64,000 nt of DNA from Kiloniella litopenaei (GCF_000982415.1 NZ_LANI01000021.1:62001-126000), one strand, 5' to 3'. Shown: positions 30,037 to 38,472, counted from the stretch's first letter. The notes: a model not told the origin generated them from the letters alone. Numbers and translations: made by a program.

Positions 30037-30054
30037 AGTCAAATATATTTGACT
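30037..30054. promoter_or_regulatory. 18-bp perfect palindrome, probable operator
   Basis: AGTCAAATATATTTGACT is its own reverse complement. It lies between the divergent methyltransferase and membrane-protein/XRE genes, about 100 bases from each start, a typical place for a dimeric repressor. Confidence 0.6.
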
Positions 30055-30152
30055 TTGAGTATGATTTACTTGATATTGTGTCGTGAAAATAAGACCCGCA
30101 GAAATAAGACGGGGAAATGTAATTGGCCCTTTAACCAAATGACAGGAAGATA

Positions 30153-30608
30153 GTGGCAATGTCACAACAGGAAAGAAGAGTTGGTGTTTCTCTATTAACC
30201 ACGATGATTATGTTTGGGGTGTTTGGTTTTTATATGTTCGGCCTCTATCAGGACGGGGCAATGGACGGGCCGGATAGTTATCGTTTGATCGGGAAAAGTT
30301 TCTTTGTTCTTGTGGGCGGTGGTATTGTGGTTAGCATTGTGGTGCATATCCTCTTTACCATTATTCATTCGATCATCACCAAAGACTATGAACCCATGAT
30401 GAATGACGAACGGGACAAGCTGTTCGACCTGAAGTCCATGCAAATTATTCTGCTGGTTTTCAGTTTTGGCTTTATGGTGTCCATGGGTATTTTGGCATTG
30501 GATATTCTGGCCCCTTCGCTGGTTTTCCTGTTGATTATTTTCTCCATGTTTATCGCCAACGTCATTGGTGATCTGGTTAAGCTGTTCCTCTACCGCGGTG
30601 GCATTTAA
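30153..30608 (+). CDS. Four-helix membrane protein, DUF2178-like
   Basis: A protein of 151 residues with four hydrophobic helices at about 13-31, 45-68, 100-118 and 122-145, and a cytoplasmic loop NDERDKLFDLKSMQI between the second and third. That loop (NDERD near the middle) is what one sees in DUF2178-type proteins that are usually encoded just before a small XRE regulator. The next gene is such a regulator, starting 16 bases later, so the pair should be one operon. Exact biochemical role unknown; the protein may be the regulator's membrane partner. Confidence 0.7.
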   Translation: MAMSQQERRVGVSLLTTMIMFGVFGFYMFGLYQDGAMDGPDSYRLIGKSFFVLVGGGIVVSIVVHILFTIIHSIITKDYEPMMNDERDKLFDLKSMQIILLVFSFGFMVSMGILALDILAPSLVFLLIIFSMFIANVIGDLVKLFLYRGGI

Positions 30609-30624
30609 AATGGTCAAAAGAGAG

Positions 30625-30843
30625 ATGATGAAAGGCAAGATTACCAATAACATTCGCCGATTACGTTTTGACCACGATGAAATGACGCAAAAACAACTGG
30701 CAGAAAAAACCGGGGTATCCCGGCAAACGATTGTGGCGATTGAAAAGGCAAAATATTCTCCGTCGCTAGAACTGGCCTTTCAAATCGCCCATGTATTTGG
30801 TTGTTCGCTGGGGGATGTTTTTTCCTATGAGATTACTGAATAG
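30625..30843 (+). CDS. Small XRE-family transcriptional regulator
   Basis: About 72 residues, starting at MMKGKITNNIRRLRF; the start could be 30610 (MVKRE) or 30628. The whole protein is one Cro/CI-type helix-turn-helix: MTQKQLAEKTGVSRQTIVAIEKAKYSPSLELAFQIAHVFGCSLGDVF. This is the YozG-like subgroup, which lacks an effector domain and is commonly paired with a DUF2178-type membrane protein, as here. The 18-bp palindrome upstream of the pair is a candidate binding site, so autoregulation is plausible but not shown. Confidence 0.9.
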   Translation: MMKGKITNNIRRLRFDHDEMTQKQLAEKTGVSRQTIVAIEKAKYSPSLELAFQIAHVFGCSLGDVFSYEITE

Positions 30844-30900
30844 TTTACTCTCAAAGGGGCTATTCCTTTATTAGGGAAAACGAACTCTTCGTTTCGCATA

Positions 30901-30936
30901 AAAAAAGACGGCTCACCCTTTTGAAGGCGAGCCGTA
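30901..30936 (-). terminator. Intrinsic terminator of the ADH-cupin-OYE-VOC operon
   Basis: ACGGCTCGCC and GGGTGAGCCGT form a long stem with one mismatch; on the minus strand it is followed by CTTTTTTT. It ends the four-gene minus-strand operon. Confidence 0.9.
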
Positions 30937-30967
30937 AGAGGCAGGTCAAACTGAATTTTCGTGTGAT

Positions 30968-31978
30968 CTAGAAACCTTCCAGCACAATTTTTCCCTTCAC
31001 ATTGCCGGCTTCAATCAAGGCATGGCTTTTTCGAATGTTCTGGGCATTGATGGGGGAGAGAATATCCGAAACGGTGGTTCGGATATGTCCGGCATCAATC
31101 TCTTTGGCGACGTGGTTTAGCAGCTTGTGTTGCTCGATCATGTCGGGGGTATTGTGCATGGCACGGGCGAACATGAATTCCCAGTGCAGGCTGGCAGCCT
31201 TCATTTTCATTCCGGCCATGGGCATTGGTTTGTCCGTATCGTCAATAGTGACAATACCGCCTTGGGGACGAATGAGCTCTACGGCTGTTTCCCAATGGCG
31301 CATGTCGTTGAAGATGGCAATGTGATCGACATGTTCCATGCCAAGGGCGCGCACCTGTTGAACCATATCTTCGCGGTGATTAACGACGTGATTGGCGCCA
31401 AGTTCTTTGACCCAGGATGTGGTTTCCGGGCGAGAGGCCGTTGCGATCACTTTCAAACCTGCGCGTTTGGCAAGCTGAATACCGATAGAGCCGACACCGC
31501 CCCCGGCACCAATGATAAGAATACTCTCACCTTTGTTTGCGCCGTTGATATCAAGGGAGAGGCGATCAAAAAACGCTTCATAGGCGGTGATTGTGGTCAG
31601 GGGAAGGGCAGCAGCCTGAGCGTGAGAAAGCGATTTGGGCTTGTGTCCGACAATGCGCTCATCAACCAGTTGAAATTCGGCATTGGTACCTGATCTGGTG
31701 ATATCCCCGGCGTAATAAACCTCGTCACCAACCTTGAATAACGTGACATCTTCACCAACAGCTTCAACGACACCACTGGCATCATAGCCAATGACACGCG
31801 GGGTTTCTTCGACTGTATCCTTGGGGGCACGTACTTTGGTGTCAACCGGGTTCACGGCAACCGCCTTGACCGAGACAAGGATATCTCGGCCCGTTGGTGT
31901 TGGCTTTTCAAGATCGGCATCAAAGAATGAATTGGGATCTTCGATGGGAAGGTAACGGGTTAAAGCAACAGCTTTCAT
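30968..31978 (-). CDS. Zinc-type alcohol dehydrogenase / quinone oxidoreductase family protein
   Basis: I start at ATG 31978 (MKAVALTRYLPIED) because the longer frame adds 35 residues without family match. The 336-residue product is a medium-chain dehydrogenase: N-terminal GroES-like domain (VAVNPVDTKVRAP, VIGYDASGVVEAVGEDV), then a Rossmann domain with ILIIGAGGGVGSIGIQLAKRAG. No zinc-ligand Cys/His set is visible, which points to quinone oxidoreductase-type enone reductases. It is the last gene of an operon with a cupin, an OYE-family reductase and a VOC protein, so a role in reducing reactive enones or quinones is likely. Confidence 0.88.
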   Translation of the reverse strand: MKAVALTRYLPIEDPNSFFDADLEKPTPTGRDILVSVKAVAVNPVDTKVRAPKDTVEETPRVIGYDASGVVEAVGEDVTLFKVGDEVYYAGDITRSGTNAEFQLVDERIVGHKPKSLSHAQAAALPLTTITAYEAFFDRLSLDINGANKGESILIIGAGGGVGSIGIQLAKRAGLKVIATASRPETTSWVKELGANHVVNHREDMVQQVRALGMEHVDHIAIFNDMRHWETAVELIRPQGGIVTIDDTDKPMPMAGMKMKAASLHWEFMFARAMHNTPDMIEQHKLLNHVAKEIDAGHIRTTVSDILSPINAQNIRKSHALIEAGNVKGKIVLEGF

Positions 31979-31997
31979 TTTGTGTTTCCTTTGCAGG

Positions 31998-32414
31998 TTA
32001 TCTGTTTTTGATTGTGTCAAAGTGTCGGGTTGCGTCCGAAGTGACAGGGTGATCAACAGGGGAATGGAACTCGACAGTGACAAAAATCAGTGGTGTATTT
32101 CCGTTATTGGTCAGATCGTGCACAAATCCGCTTTCGGGGGTGAGATCAGGGAAATGCTGGGTGTCTCCGGCTTTGTATGTAACGGCCACTTCTCTACCAT
32201 CGTCAAAGCGGGATAGCCCTTTACCGTCGGTCATAACCGTCCAGAAATAAGGACGGTCATGACGATGGGGCGCAATGGTGTCGCCGGGATCCAGCCGCAG
32301 ATGCCAAATGGTCATATCATCGGTATCGAGAACACGTTCTGTACCAATGTTACCATTCTGCCAGCCGGCTTGAATTTCCTTGGGTGTTAGAGTTTCGCCA
32401 GTGGATAAGGTCAT
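31998..32414 (-). CDS. Cupin-domain protein
   Basis: I start at ATG 32414 (MTLSTGETLT), which overlaps the OYE stop codon by four bases (ATGA), showing translational coupling. The 138-residue product is a small beta barrel: LRLDPGDTIAPHRHDRPYFWTVMTDG carries the first cupin motif (H-x-H, then further down Glu/Gly), and PESGFVHDLTNNGNTPLIFVTVEF the second. The metal-binding pattern is only partly conserved (PHRHDRPY). It may bind a small molecule rather than catalyse; the operon suggests a role alongside OYE in electrophile handling. Confidence 0.8.
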   Translation of the reverse strand: MTLSTGETLTPKEIQAGWQNGNIGTERVLDTDDMTIWHLRLDPGDTIAPHRHDRPYFWTVMTDGKGLSRFDDGREVAVTYKAGDTQHFPDLTPESGFVHDLTNNGNTPLIFVTVEFHSPVDHPVTSDATRHFDTIKNR

Positions 32415-33514
32415 GATGCCTCTTTCCATGCGGGGTAATCGCTATAGCCCTTTTCTGTGCCGCCAAAGAGCGTGCTTCCGTCAAAGTCCGCGAGAGGGAG
32501 GTTGTTGGCAAAACGATGCGGTAAATCCGGGTTGGCGATGAAGGGGCGACCATAGGCAATGACATCAGCCAAACCATCAGCGATAATTTGTTCGCCGCGC
32601 TCTTTGGTGTATTTTCCGGCAACGATAATCTTGCCGGAATAGCACGCGCGCAGATCGTGGCGAAACTGGACCGGCACCTGCGGGGCATCGTCCCAATCCG
32701 CTTCGGACAGATGGATATAGGTCAATCCTATACGGTTGAGCTCTTTCGCAGATTTGAGGATAACATCAATAATTTCCTCGTCAGCCATATTGCGCTGGGT
32801 GATGTAGGGTGACAAGCGAATACCTGTGCGTTCGGCACCTATTTCATTCGCAATCGCTTCGGCTACTTCGACCAGAAAACGAATACGATTTTCCTGTGAA
32901 CCACCGTATTCATCTGTGCGTTGGTTTGATGAACGGCGCAGGAATTGATCAATCAGGTATCCATTGGCACCGTGAATTTCGACACCGTCAAAACCCGCGG
33001 CGATGGCATTGGCTGCGGCTTGTCGGAAGTCGTTGACGATGGCTTTGATCTCGTGCTTTTCCAATGCGCGGGGGATCGGGCAATCAACCATGTTTCCTTC
33101 GCCAGTAGCCGGGTCAACAACCCAGACCTGTGCATCAGGTGACAAGGCCGAAGGGGCAACAGGTTTACCGTCGGCATGAAAACTTTCGTGGCTCATACGC
33201 CCGACGTGCCATAGTTGCAGAAAAATTCTGCCATCCTTTTTGTGAACGGCATTGGTTACAAGTTTCCAGCCGTCTATGTGTTCGTCAGAGAAAATGCCCG
33301 GCGTGAAGGAGTATCCCTGACCTTGCTGAGAAATTTGGGTCGCTTCGCTGATGATCAGTCCCGCAGATGCCCTTTGTGCGTAATATTCGGCCATGCGGGC
33401 GTTGGGAATGTTGCCGGGCTGAGTTGTCCGTGCGCGGGTCATGGGCGACATGGCAATCCGGTTTGGTAAATTTGCCGGGCCAAGTGAAAGCGGTTGGAAC
33501 AGAGAGCTGGTCAT
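32411..33514 (-). CDS. Old yellow enzyme family flavin reductase (alkene reductase, NemA-like)
   Basis: A protein of 367 residues, full TIM-barrel length. Hallmarks are the opening LFQPLSLGPANLPNRIAMSPMTRAR, LQLWHVGRMSH, the catalytic VEIHGANGYLIDQFLRRSSNQRTDEYGGS with its His/Asn pair, and a later FIANPDLPHRFANNLPL. It binds FMN and reduces enones, nitro compounds or maleimides with NAD(P)H. It is second in an operon between a VOC protein and a cupin, under a divergently transcribed LysR regulator, like other electrophile-response loci. Confidence 0.95.
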   Translation of the reverse strand: MTSSLFQPLSLGPANLPNRIAMSPMTRARTTQPGNIPNARMAEYYAQRASAGLIISEATQISQQGQGYSFTPGIFSDEHIDGWKLVTNAVHKKDGRIFLQLWHVGRMSHESFHADGKPVAPSALSPDAQVWVVDPATGEGNMVDCPIPRALEKHEIKAIVNDFRQAAANAIAAGFDGVEIHGANGYLIDQFLRRSSNQRTDEYGGSQENRIRFLVEVAEAIANEIGAERTGIRLSPYITQRNMADEEIIDVILKSAKELNRIGLTYIHLSEADWDDAPQVPVQFRHDLRACYSGKIIVAGKYTKERGEQIIADGLADVIAYGRPFIANPDLPHRFANNLPLADFDGSTLFGGTEKGYSDYPAWKEAS

Positions 33515-33519
33515 AGTGA

Positions 33520-33945
33520 TTATCCTTGTTCTTTATGAGGGCGTTTTTCATCGGGGGCGTGATCCGTAAAATCAGAAGCAGCGGCTGCGAATACGGCTTC
33601 GAGAAGAGGGCCGCAGGGCGTGCGAAAGAAAAGCCGTCTTTCTTTGATTTCAGGAAGATCCATACAGCTGTAACGGATACCCAGGGTGTGGAGCTTTTCC
33701 TTGAATTTCTGGTAATCGTGTAATCGAAAAGCAACGTGGTCAAAAGCTTCGGCAGCGCAGTCGATACCATGACCTTGTGAGCCGATCAGATGCACGATCG
33801 GCTGATCATTTGAATAGAGCCAGTGACCGGGAATACGTTTAATTGTCTGGGGACGGTCGTGTTCTTCCAAATCAAAAAGACTGATAAAGAAGTCACGTGT
33901 GACCGCAAGATTCCGTGTGCGTATGGTGACATGATCGAGTTGCAT
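33520..33945 (-). CDS. VOC-family (glyoxalase-like) protein
   Basis: A protein of 141 residues with two beta-alpha-beta-beta-beta repeats. MQLDHVTIRTRNLAVTRDFFISLFDLEEHDRP opens the first and FDHVAFRLHDYQKFKEKLHTLGIRY the second; conserved His6, His and a terminal Glu (GPLLEAVF) could bind a metal. The fold is shared by glyoxalase I, ring-cleavage dioxygenases and fosfomycin-resistance proteins, and nothing here tells them apart. It is the first gene of the OYE operon, five bases before it and divergent from the LysR gene. Confidence 0.9.
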   Translation of the reverse strand: MQLDHVTIRTRNLAVTRDFFISLFDLEEHDRPQTIKRIPGHWLYSNDQPIVHLIGSQGHGIDCAAEAFDHVAFRLHDYQKFKEKLHTLGIRYSCMDLPEIKERRLFFRTPCGPLLEAVFAAAASDFTDHAPDEKRPHKEQG

Positions 33946-33964
33946 AAGAGGCTTTTCCTTTCGT

Positions 33965-34001
33965 GATTATCAGATAGCACTTGCTATGGCGCCTGATAAT
34001 T
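33965..34001. promoter_or_regulatory. Nested inverted repeats between LysR and VOC genes
   Basis: GATTATCAG (33965-33973) and CTGATAATT (33993-34001) pair at eight of nine positions, and inside them ATAGC / GCTAT (33974-33978, 33983-33987) form a second short repeat. The site lies in the 114-bp divergent region, 20 bases from the VOC start, and is a probable binding site for the adjacent LysR protein. Confidence 0.5.
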
Positions 34002-34059
34002 GTGCAAAATTCGAAATGATATTTTGGAAAATCCGAATAATGAATGAGGCAGTGGCAAT

Positions 34060-34971
34060 ATGGATTTGGATAATCTGACGCTGTTTTTGCGTATTGTGGA
34101 AAAGGGGGGAATGGCTGCTGCCGGACGTGAACTCGGTTTGTCCCCGGCAAGCGTTTCCGAGCGTCTTGCTGCGCTGGAAGTATATTACGGTGCGAGCCTT
34201 TTGACGCGGACCACACGCTCTATCAGTCTGACCGATGAAGGGCGTGAACTGGTTTCGGGTGCTCGACGTATTTTGGCCGAAGCAGATGAAGTTCAATCAC
34301 GTATCAGGCTTGGCGTGGAAAAGATTTCAGGCACAATTCATATCAGTGCGCCGATTGATCTGGGGTACAATCGCATTGTGCCGCTGCTGGACAATTTTAT
34401 GGAACAACACCCCGAAATCAGTATCAATCTGACCCTGACGGATGGATATGTTGATCTTGTCGGGCAAGGACTTGATTTTGCGTTACGTCTCGGGGTTCTG
34501 GCAGACAGCTCTCTGCGCATCAAAAAGCTGGGGGATAACAGGCGTGTGGTCTGTGCCTCACCTGATTATCTTGAGAAAAACGGCACCCCGGGCCATCCCG
34601 ATGATTTGATCCATCACAACTGTATCTTAATGAGGTTTGGCAATCAGGTAGATCACGCATGGCGCTTTGCCGTGGCGGGACGGGAAAAGAAGTACTTTGT
34701 CCGTGGAAACCGTACGGTGAACGATGGCCATTTGGTCCGGATCTGGTGCCGTGCCGGGCATGGACTGGCGTTAAAATCTATCTGGGATATTCAGGATGAT
34801 CTAAAATCTGGTGCTTTGGTGCCGGTTCTGGAAGAATTTGCAGCTATTCCGGCTGGACTTCAGATTGTTTACCCCGATGGGGCAATCCAGCCCCGCCGTG
34901 TTCGTCTTTTGATTGATCATCTCGCGCGATGGTTTGCAAATAATCAGGTGACATTACCAGAGACAGGTTAG
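34060..34971 (+). CDS. LysR-family transcriptional regulator of the OYE operon
   Basis: A protein of 303 residues. The N-terminal winged helix has MAAAGRELGLSPASVSERLAALE, then the effector domain (GTIHISAPIDLGYNRIVPLLDNFMEQHPEISINLTLTDG, abbreviated). The style is that of the AaeR/DsdC-like 'GxIHISAP' group, which often control a neighbouring oxidoreductase operon. It is transcribed away from the VOC-OYE-cupin-ADH operon with inverted repeats between, so control of that operon is the simple reading. The inducer may be an enone, quinone or related electrophile. Confidence 0.92.
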   Translation: MDLDNLTLFLRIVEKGGMAAAGRELGLSPASVSERLAALEVYYGASLLTRTTRSISLTDEGRELVSGARRILAEADEVQSRIRLGVEKISGTIHISAPIDLGYNRIVPLLDNFMEQHPEISINLTLTDGYVDLVGQGLDFALRLGVLADSSLRIKKLGDNRRVVCASPDYLEKNGTPGHPDDLIHHNCILMRFGNQVDHAWRFAVAGREKKYFVRGNRTVNDGHLVRIWCRAGHGLALKSIWDIQDDLKSGALVPVLEEFAAIPAGLQIVYPDGAIQPRRVRLLIDHLARWFANNQVTLPETG

Positions 34972-35420
34972 CCGAGATCAATCAACATTTTCGGAAGCAT
35001 TTTATCCTGTACTTCCGAAGGGACTTCTCCCACTCGTTTGGCACCCATGGCTTTGTAAAAACCTTCGGCGTAAATATCAGAGACAATCGTGAGGCTTGGC
35101 CAGTTAAGTTTTTGTGCTTCCTTGATCAGAAGATCAAAGGCCTGTTTGCCATAACCTTTGCCGATGTTTTCAGGCAGTAGCCAAAAGCTGTCGATCATCG
35201 GTATGTCTTCCCAGAGCAGGCTCGCCATACCAACGATTTCGCTGTCTTGCACGAACAGAAAGGTATGGGATGTTTTCTAATATTCTTCTGTGTATTCCGC
35301 TTCAAAAAAGATTTTGCATTTGTCCAGAAAGTCCTGGGGGTAATCCCAATGGCTTTTGGACCTCAAAGCAATTGATGGCAGCAGAGGAAGATCTTCACGG
35401 CGGGCAGGGACAAGTTTCAT
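34968..35420 (-). pseudogene. GNAT-family N-acetyltransferase interrupted by an in-frame TAG
   Basis: The gene starts at ATG 35420, overlapping the stop of the upstream gene by ATGA, and runs in one frame to 34968, giving 150 codons. Codon 48 (35279-35277) is TAG. Text before it (MKLVPARREDLPLLPSIAL..., then HWDYPQDF) and after it (FLFVQDSEIVGMASLLW, LPENIGKGYGKQAFDLLIKEA, GFYKAMGAKRVGEVPS) reads as one GNAT protein with acetyl-CoA loop and the C-terminal FYxxxGF-like motif. Either the gene is freshly broken or the base is wrong. It is the last gene of the operon with the saccharopine-like and DUF4166 genes. Confidence 0.85.
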
Positions 35421-36562
35421 CTGGTTTCATCTTCAAAGGTCTGGATATGGAAGGGGGCAAGCTCTTGCAAATAGTCCTCAAGAGAAACCAGCCCGACACA
35501 GGGCATTGCACCTGACGCTATCCTTTCGTTTCGGACAATTTTTTTTGCAAGGATGATGGCTGGAATTGTCGGGATCTGTGGGCCGTCACCGTCCAGGCCA
35601 ATGATAAACCATTTCTTTGTGAGTGGCTGACCCTTGTTGTCTTTTCCCTTGAGGATGATATGCATGCCACCATCACTGGTGCCAAAGACATTAAACCAGT
35701 TACTGAGCTTGAGCAAAGTGGCGGCGTACTTCTCAGGCTTTAAGGGCAGGCCCCAGCGAATAAGCCATGAGAGGCTCCATAGACCAAAGTGGAGCAGGCT
35801 AAGCTCCATCCCGGCGGAAAACTGCAGAGACTTGATCTTGTAGTGTGATGGCAACAGATCGAGATCGGGAATATCGCAATTCGCCATCCAGCGTTTGCCG
35901 AGTAAGGGGAATTCCTGGCGATAAATATCCTGCCACCCATAGCGAGATGCTGATGACCCTTGCACAGACGAGAGTTTTTTACCCAGATAACTCATAATGC
36001 CCTGTGTTGTGGCCAGACCGCGCTCGGCACCCTGTCCGGGGGAAATGCCATAGATCATCTGATCAATTTCAGAAAAGAGACCACGGTATTTGTCCAGTAC
36101 AGCAGATGACAATCCGGGAACAGTCGAAGCCCCGGAAATAACAGGTACCCCGGCCACGCAGGCTCTATCATCCAAAGTGCTGATGCCAACAACAAAATCG
36201 CGTCCATCCGCAAGGTCAATATAGGGAACAGCAGTCTCGATACAGATTTTTGCGACATCATAGTTACTGTTCTGAAAGGGACCACAGGTATTGATAACAA
36301 CTGCTGGCTTAAGGCGGGTAAGCTCATGGGCAAGGTCTTTGCGAACATCGAAACAGGCTGTTCGAACCAGCTTGTCGGGGAGTTGTGTTGCGAAGATTCT
36401 GGCTTTTTCTGCGTTGCGCCCCACGATGATAACAGGGATATCGTCACGTGTTAGGGCAGAGGCGATGCGCTTACCAAAGTTACCATAGCCCCCGAGAATC
36501 AGGACGGATTGCTGGATTTCCGGTGTTGTTTGTGTTTTGGGCGATGTTTCTATTCGGGGCAT
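35417..36562 (-). CDS. Saccharopine dehydrogenase-like NAD(P)-binding protein
   Basis: A protein of 381 residues. The N-terminal Rossmann fold starts SVLILGGYGNFGKRIASALTRDD (residues about 18-40), then VINTCGPFQNSNYDVAKICIETAVPYIDLADG, which is typical of the saccharopine dehydrogenase-like group including trans-acting enoyl reductases. The C-terminal part holds two amphipathic or hydrophobic stretches (LSLLHFGLWSLSWLIRWGLPL) that suggest membrane contact. It overlaps the DUF4166 gene by 13 bases and the GNAT gene by 4. The substrate is unknown, though the trio is often found with DUF2269 proteins as here. Confidence 0.85.
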   Translation of the reverse strand: MPRIETSPKTQTTPEIQQSVLILGGYGNFGKRIASALTRDDIPVIIVGRNAEKARIFATQLPDKLVRTACFDVRKDLAHELTRLKPAVVINTCGPFQNSNYDVAKICIETAVPYIDLADGRDFVVGISTLDDRACVAGVPVISGASTVPGLSSAVLDKYRGLFSEIDQMIYGISPGQGAERGLATTQGIMSYLGKKLSSVQGSSASRYGWQDIYRQEFPLLGKRWMANCDIPDLDLLPSHYKIKSLQFSAGMELSLLHFGLWSLSWLIRWGLPLKPEKYAATLLKLSNWFNVFGTSDGGMHIILKGKDNKGQPLTKKWFIIGLDGDGPQIPTIPAIILAKKIVRNERIASGAMPCVGLVSLEDYLQELAPFHIQTFEDETR

Positions 36563-37209
36563 CTGATGTCTGTGACTGTAAAGCTACCTGCGTACCCAAA
36601 GGTTGGCCCGAACAGAGAGTGTTTGGCGTGGGTCCACATGGAAAATTCATCATCGGAAAGTGGTTTTTCTTCGGCATAACCTTTGCCCATAACAAACGAG
36701 AGAGGCAGAGGAAGCAATTTTCCAAAGAGCCGCCAGACATAGCCCTTGTGACACAGGATAACTTTTTCACCATCCCACTCATAGGCAAGTTTCCAGCCAA
36801 TACCGAAGCGCATGAATTCAACCAATACATTGCCTTCAATCTGTTCCATACGAGAGCGAAAGGTGATATCGCCGTGATCGGGGAAATGAAAGGTACGGTC
36901 AAAATAGAAGGGTGTGTTTGCTTCAGAAGTTCTGACCTTATGATCGCTTCTGAACACAACGGTAACGGGGATGTCTTTGCCAGAGTAAGCGAGAAGCATG
37001 CCGCTAATCCGGGCCATTAAACGAACCATTGGCGAGATTTTTATATCCAGCTTGCCTTTGACCTCGACATAGTCGTTGCTATTGGAACGCACGGCATAAT
37101 GTTTTTTCATTACGGGTGGAAGCCTGTCCCAGTCTTTCCCGAAGACGGATTTGAATATGGGGTCGCCTGCTGACACGCTTTGCTCCGAAAGAAGTGCTGT
37201 GGAAATCAA
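36550..37209 (-). CDS. DUF4166 domain protein
   Basis: A protein of 219 residues. It begins DPIFKSVFGKDWDRLPPVMKKHYAVRSNSNDYVEVKGKLDIKISPMVR in abbreviated pattern, with the LPP..HY..R motif of DUF4166, and continues with alternating strands that carry conserved charged residues (FYFDRTFHFPDHGDITFRSRM). DUF4166 often forms the C-terminal part of fused saccharopine dehydrogenase-like proteins; here it is a separate gene translated into the next one by overlap. No function is established for the domain. A hydrophobic GISGMLLAYSG patch suggests membrane or lipid contact. Confidence 0.82.
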   Translation of the reverse strand: MISTALLSEQSVSAGDPIFKSVFGKDWDRLPPVMKKHYAVRSNSNDYVEVKGKLDIKISPMVRLMARISGMLLAYSGKDIPVTVVFRSDHKVRTSEANTPFYFDRTFHFPDHGDITFRSRMEQIEGNVLVEFMRFGIGWKLAYEWDGEKVILCHKGYVWRLFGKLLPLPLSFVMGKGYAEEKPLSDDEFSMWTHAKHSLFGPTFGYAGSFTVTDIRCPE

Positions 37210-37320
37210 ATTAGTTTAGACAGGATTTTGTTTGTGGAACAAGTTGAAAACAAACTAATCTTTCAAATGCTTAAGTATGTTTAATTCAGAAAGTAATCAC
37301 AAAGAGAGGGTAAGAACCCA

Positions 37321-37785
37321 ATGGACTACGAACTCCTGAAATGGATACATATCTTGAGCGCGACAATTCTCTTTGGTACAGGGATCGGCAGTGCGTTCTA
37401 TATGTTTATGGCCAATCGCAGCCGGAATTTATCGGCAATGTATTTTGTCGTACGCCATGTGGTTGTCGCTGATTGGTTGTTTACAACGCCTGCTGTGATT
37501 GTGCAGTTACTTTCGGGGCTCGGGCTTCTTTACGTCACGGGATATGATCTGGATGATACATGGGTTTTGTGGGGGATCGTCCTTTATTTCTGCGCAGGCA
37601 TTTGCTGGCTTCCGGTTGTATGGATCCAAATTCGAATGCGAAACTTGATCAAGGCAGCTCTGGATAACAATAGGGATATCTCTCCAGACTATTGGATATT
37701 CGATCGCTGGTGGATTTTGCTGGGATCTTTGGCCTTTCCTATGGTTGTAATCGTGTTCTATCTTATGGCTTTTAAACCTGAATAG
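37321..37785 (+). CDS. DUF2269 membrane protein
   Basis: A protein of 154 residues with four membrane helices. It starts MDYELLKWIHILSATILFGTGIGSAFYMF, and W-I-H-I-L-S with the following G-x-G are the DUF2269 signature; the helices at about 53-72, 80-104 and 126-149 follow. The conserved His near the first helix hints at heme or metal binding, but no role is known. It is divergent from the DUF4166-saccharopine-GNAT operon, and the same neighbours recur in other genomes I recall, so the four likely act together. Confidence 0.85.
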   Translation: MDYELLKWIHILSATILFGTGIGSAFYMFMANRSRNLSAMYFVVRHVVVADWLFTTPAVIVQLLSGLGLLYVTGYDLDDTWVLWGIVLYFCAGICWLPVVWIQIRMRNLIKAALDNNRDISPDYWIFDRWWILLGSLAFPMVVIVFYLMAFKPE

Positions 37786-37850
37786 GTTAATTTATGTTAT
37801 GCTGATAGGGACATCGTGATGTTTGCTGTAAAAAAAAAGAAGGGAAATAA

Positions 37851-38330
37851 GTGACAGCTACGTCGAATTTTGATGAAAACCTGGGCTTGGAAGCGACTCA
37901 TTTGGTTGAATTGTTTCGGTATTGGCAATCTTTGTTGCGGGTAAAGGAGTTACCCGCCCGTGCAGATATAGATCCACAAGCAATCCCCGCCTTACTTCCT
38001 TATTGTGAACTGATTGATGTTCATCGCGACCCGCTTGATTTTGAATATCGTCTTGTTGGGACCTTGATTGATGAAATTGTCACGCAGAGTTATACGGGGT
38101 TGCGCCTTAGCGAGATTCCAACGCAAAACTCACCAAGTTTGATGTTTTCGCTTTATGAACAGGTTACCAAAGAGAAAAGGCCGGTTCGTTCTGTTTTACC
38201 CTACACTGGTGAACTGCCGGATATAAAAGACGTCGAAAGTCTTGTTTTACCGTTGTCCAGCAATGGTCACGATGTGGATATGTTGCTTGGTGGTATTGCT
38301 CTAAGAAGACCTGATCGTGATAATTATTAG
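37851..38330 (+). CDS. PAS-domain protein (PAS_5-like), GTG start
   Basis: A protein of 159 residues from GTG 37851; GAAGGGAAATA sits just before it. The content is one PAS-like fold: LFRYWQSLLRVKELPARADIDPQAIPALLPYCELIDV, then FEYRLVGTLIDEIVTQSYTGLRLSEIP, as in the short stand-alone PAS_5 proteins frequent in alphaproteobacteria. No kinase, cyclase or DNA-binding part is attached, so it would need a partner. Ligand and partner are unknown. It has no close neighbour on the same strand. Confidence 0.8.
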   Translation: MTATSNFDENLGLEATHLVELFRYWQSLLRVKELPARADIDPQAIPALLPYCELIDVHRDPLDFEYRLVGTLIDEIVTQSYTGLRLSEIPTQNSPSLMFSLYEQVTKEKRPVRSVLPYTGELPDIKDVESLVLPLSSNGHDVDMLLGGIALRRPDRDNY

Positions 38331-38472
38331 TTGCTAACCGTTCTGTGCCTCTTATTTTGAAGTTTATACTTTAAAACGTTAGAAAAATATTCTGATTTGA
38401 CCTACGTCAAAGTCTGAAACTCGCATTGCCTCTATTGTTATGTTTGTAAATGGCAGCAATGAAGGAGTGGGA

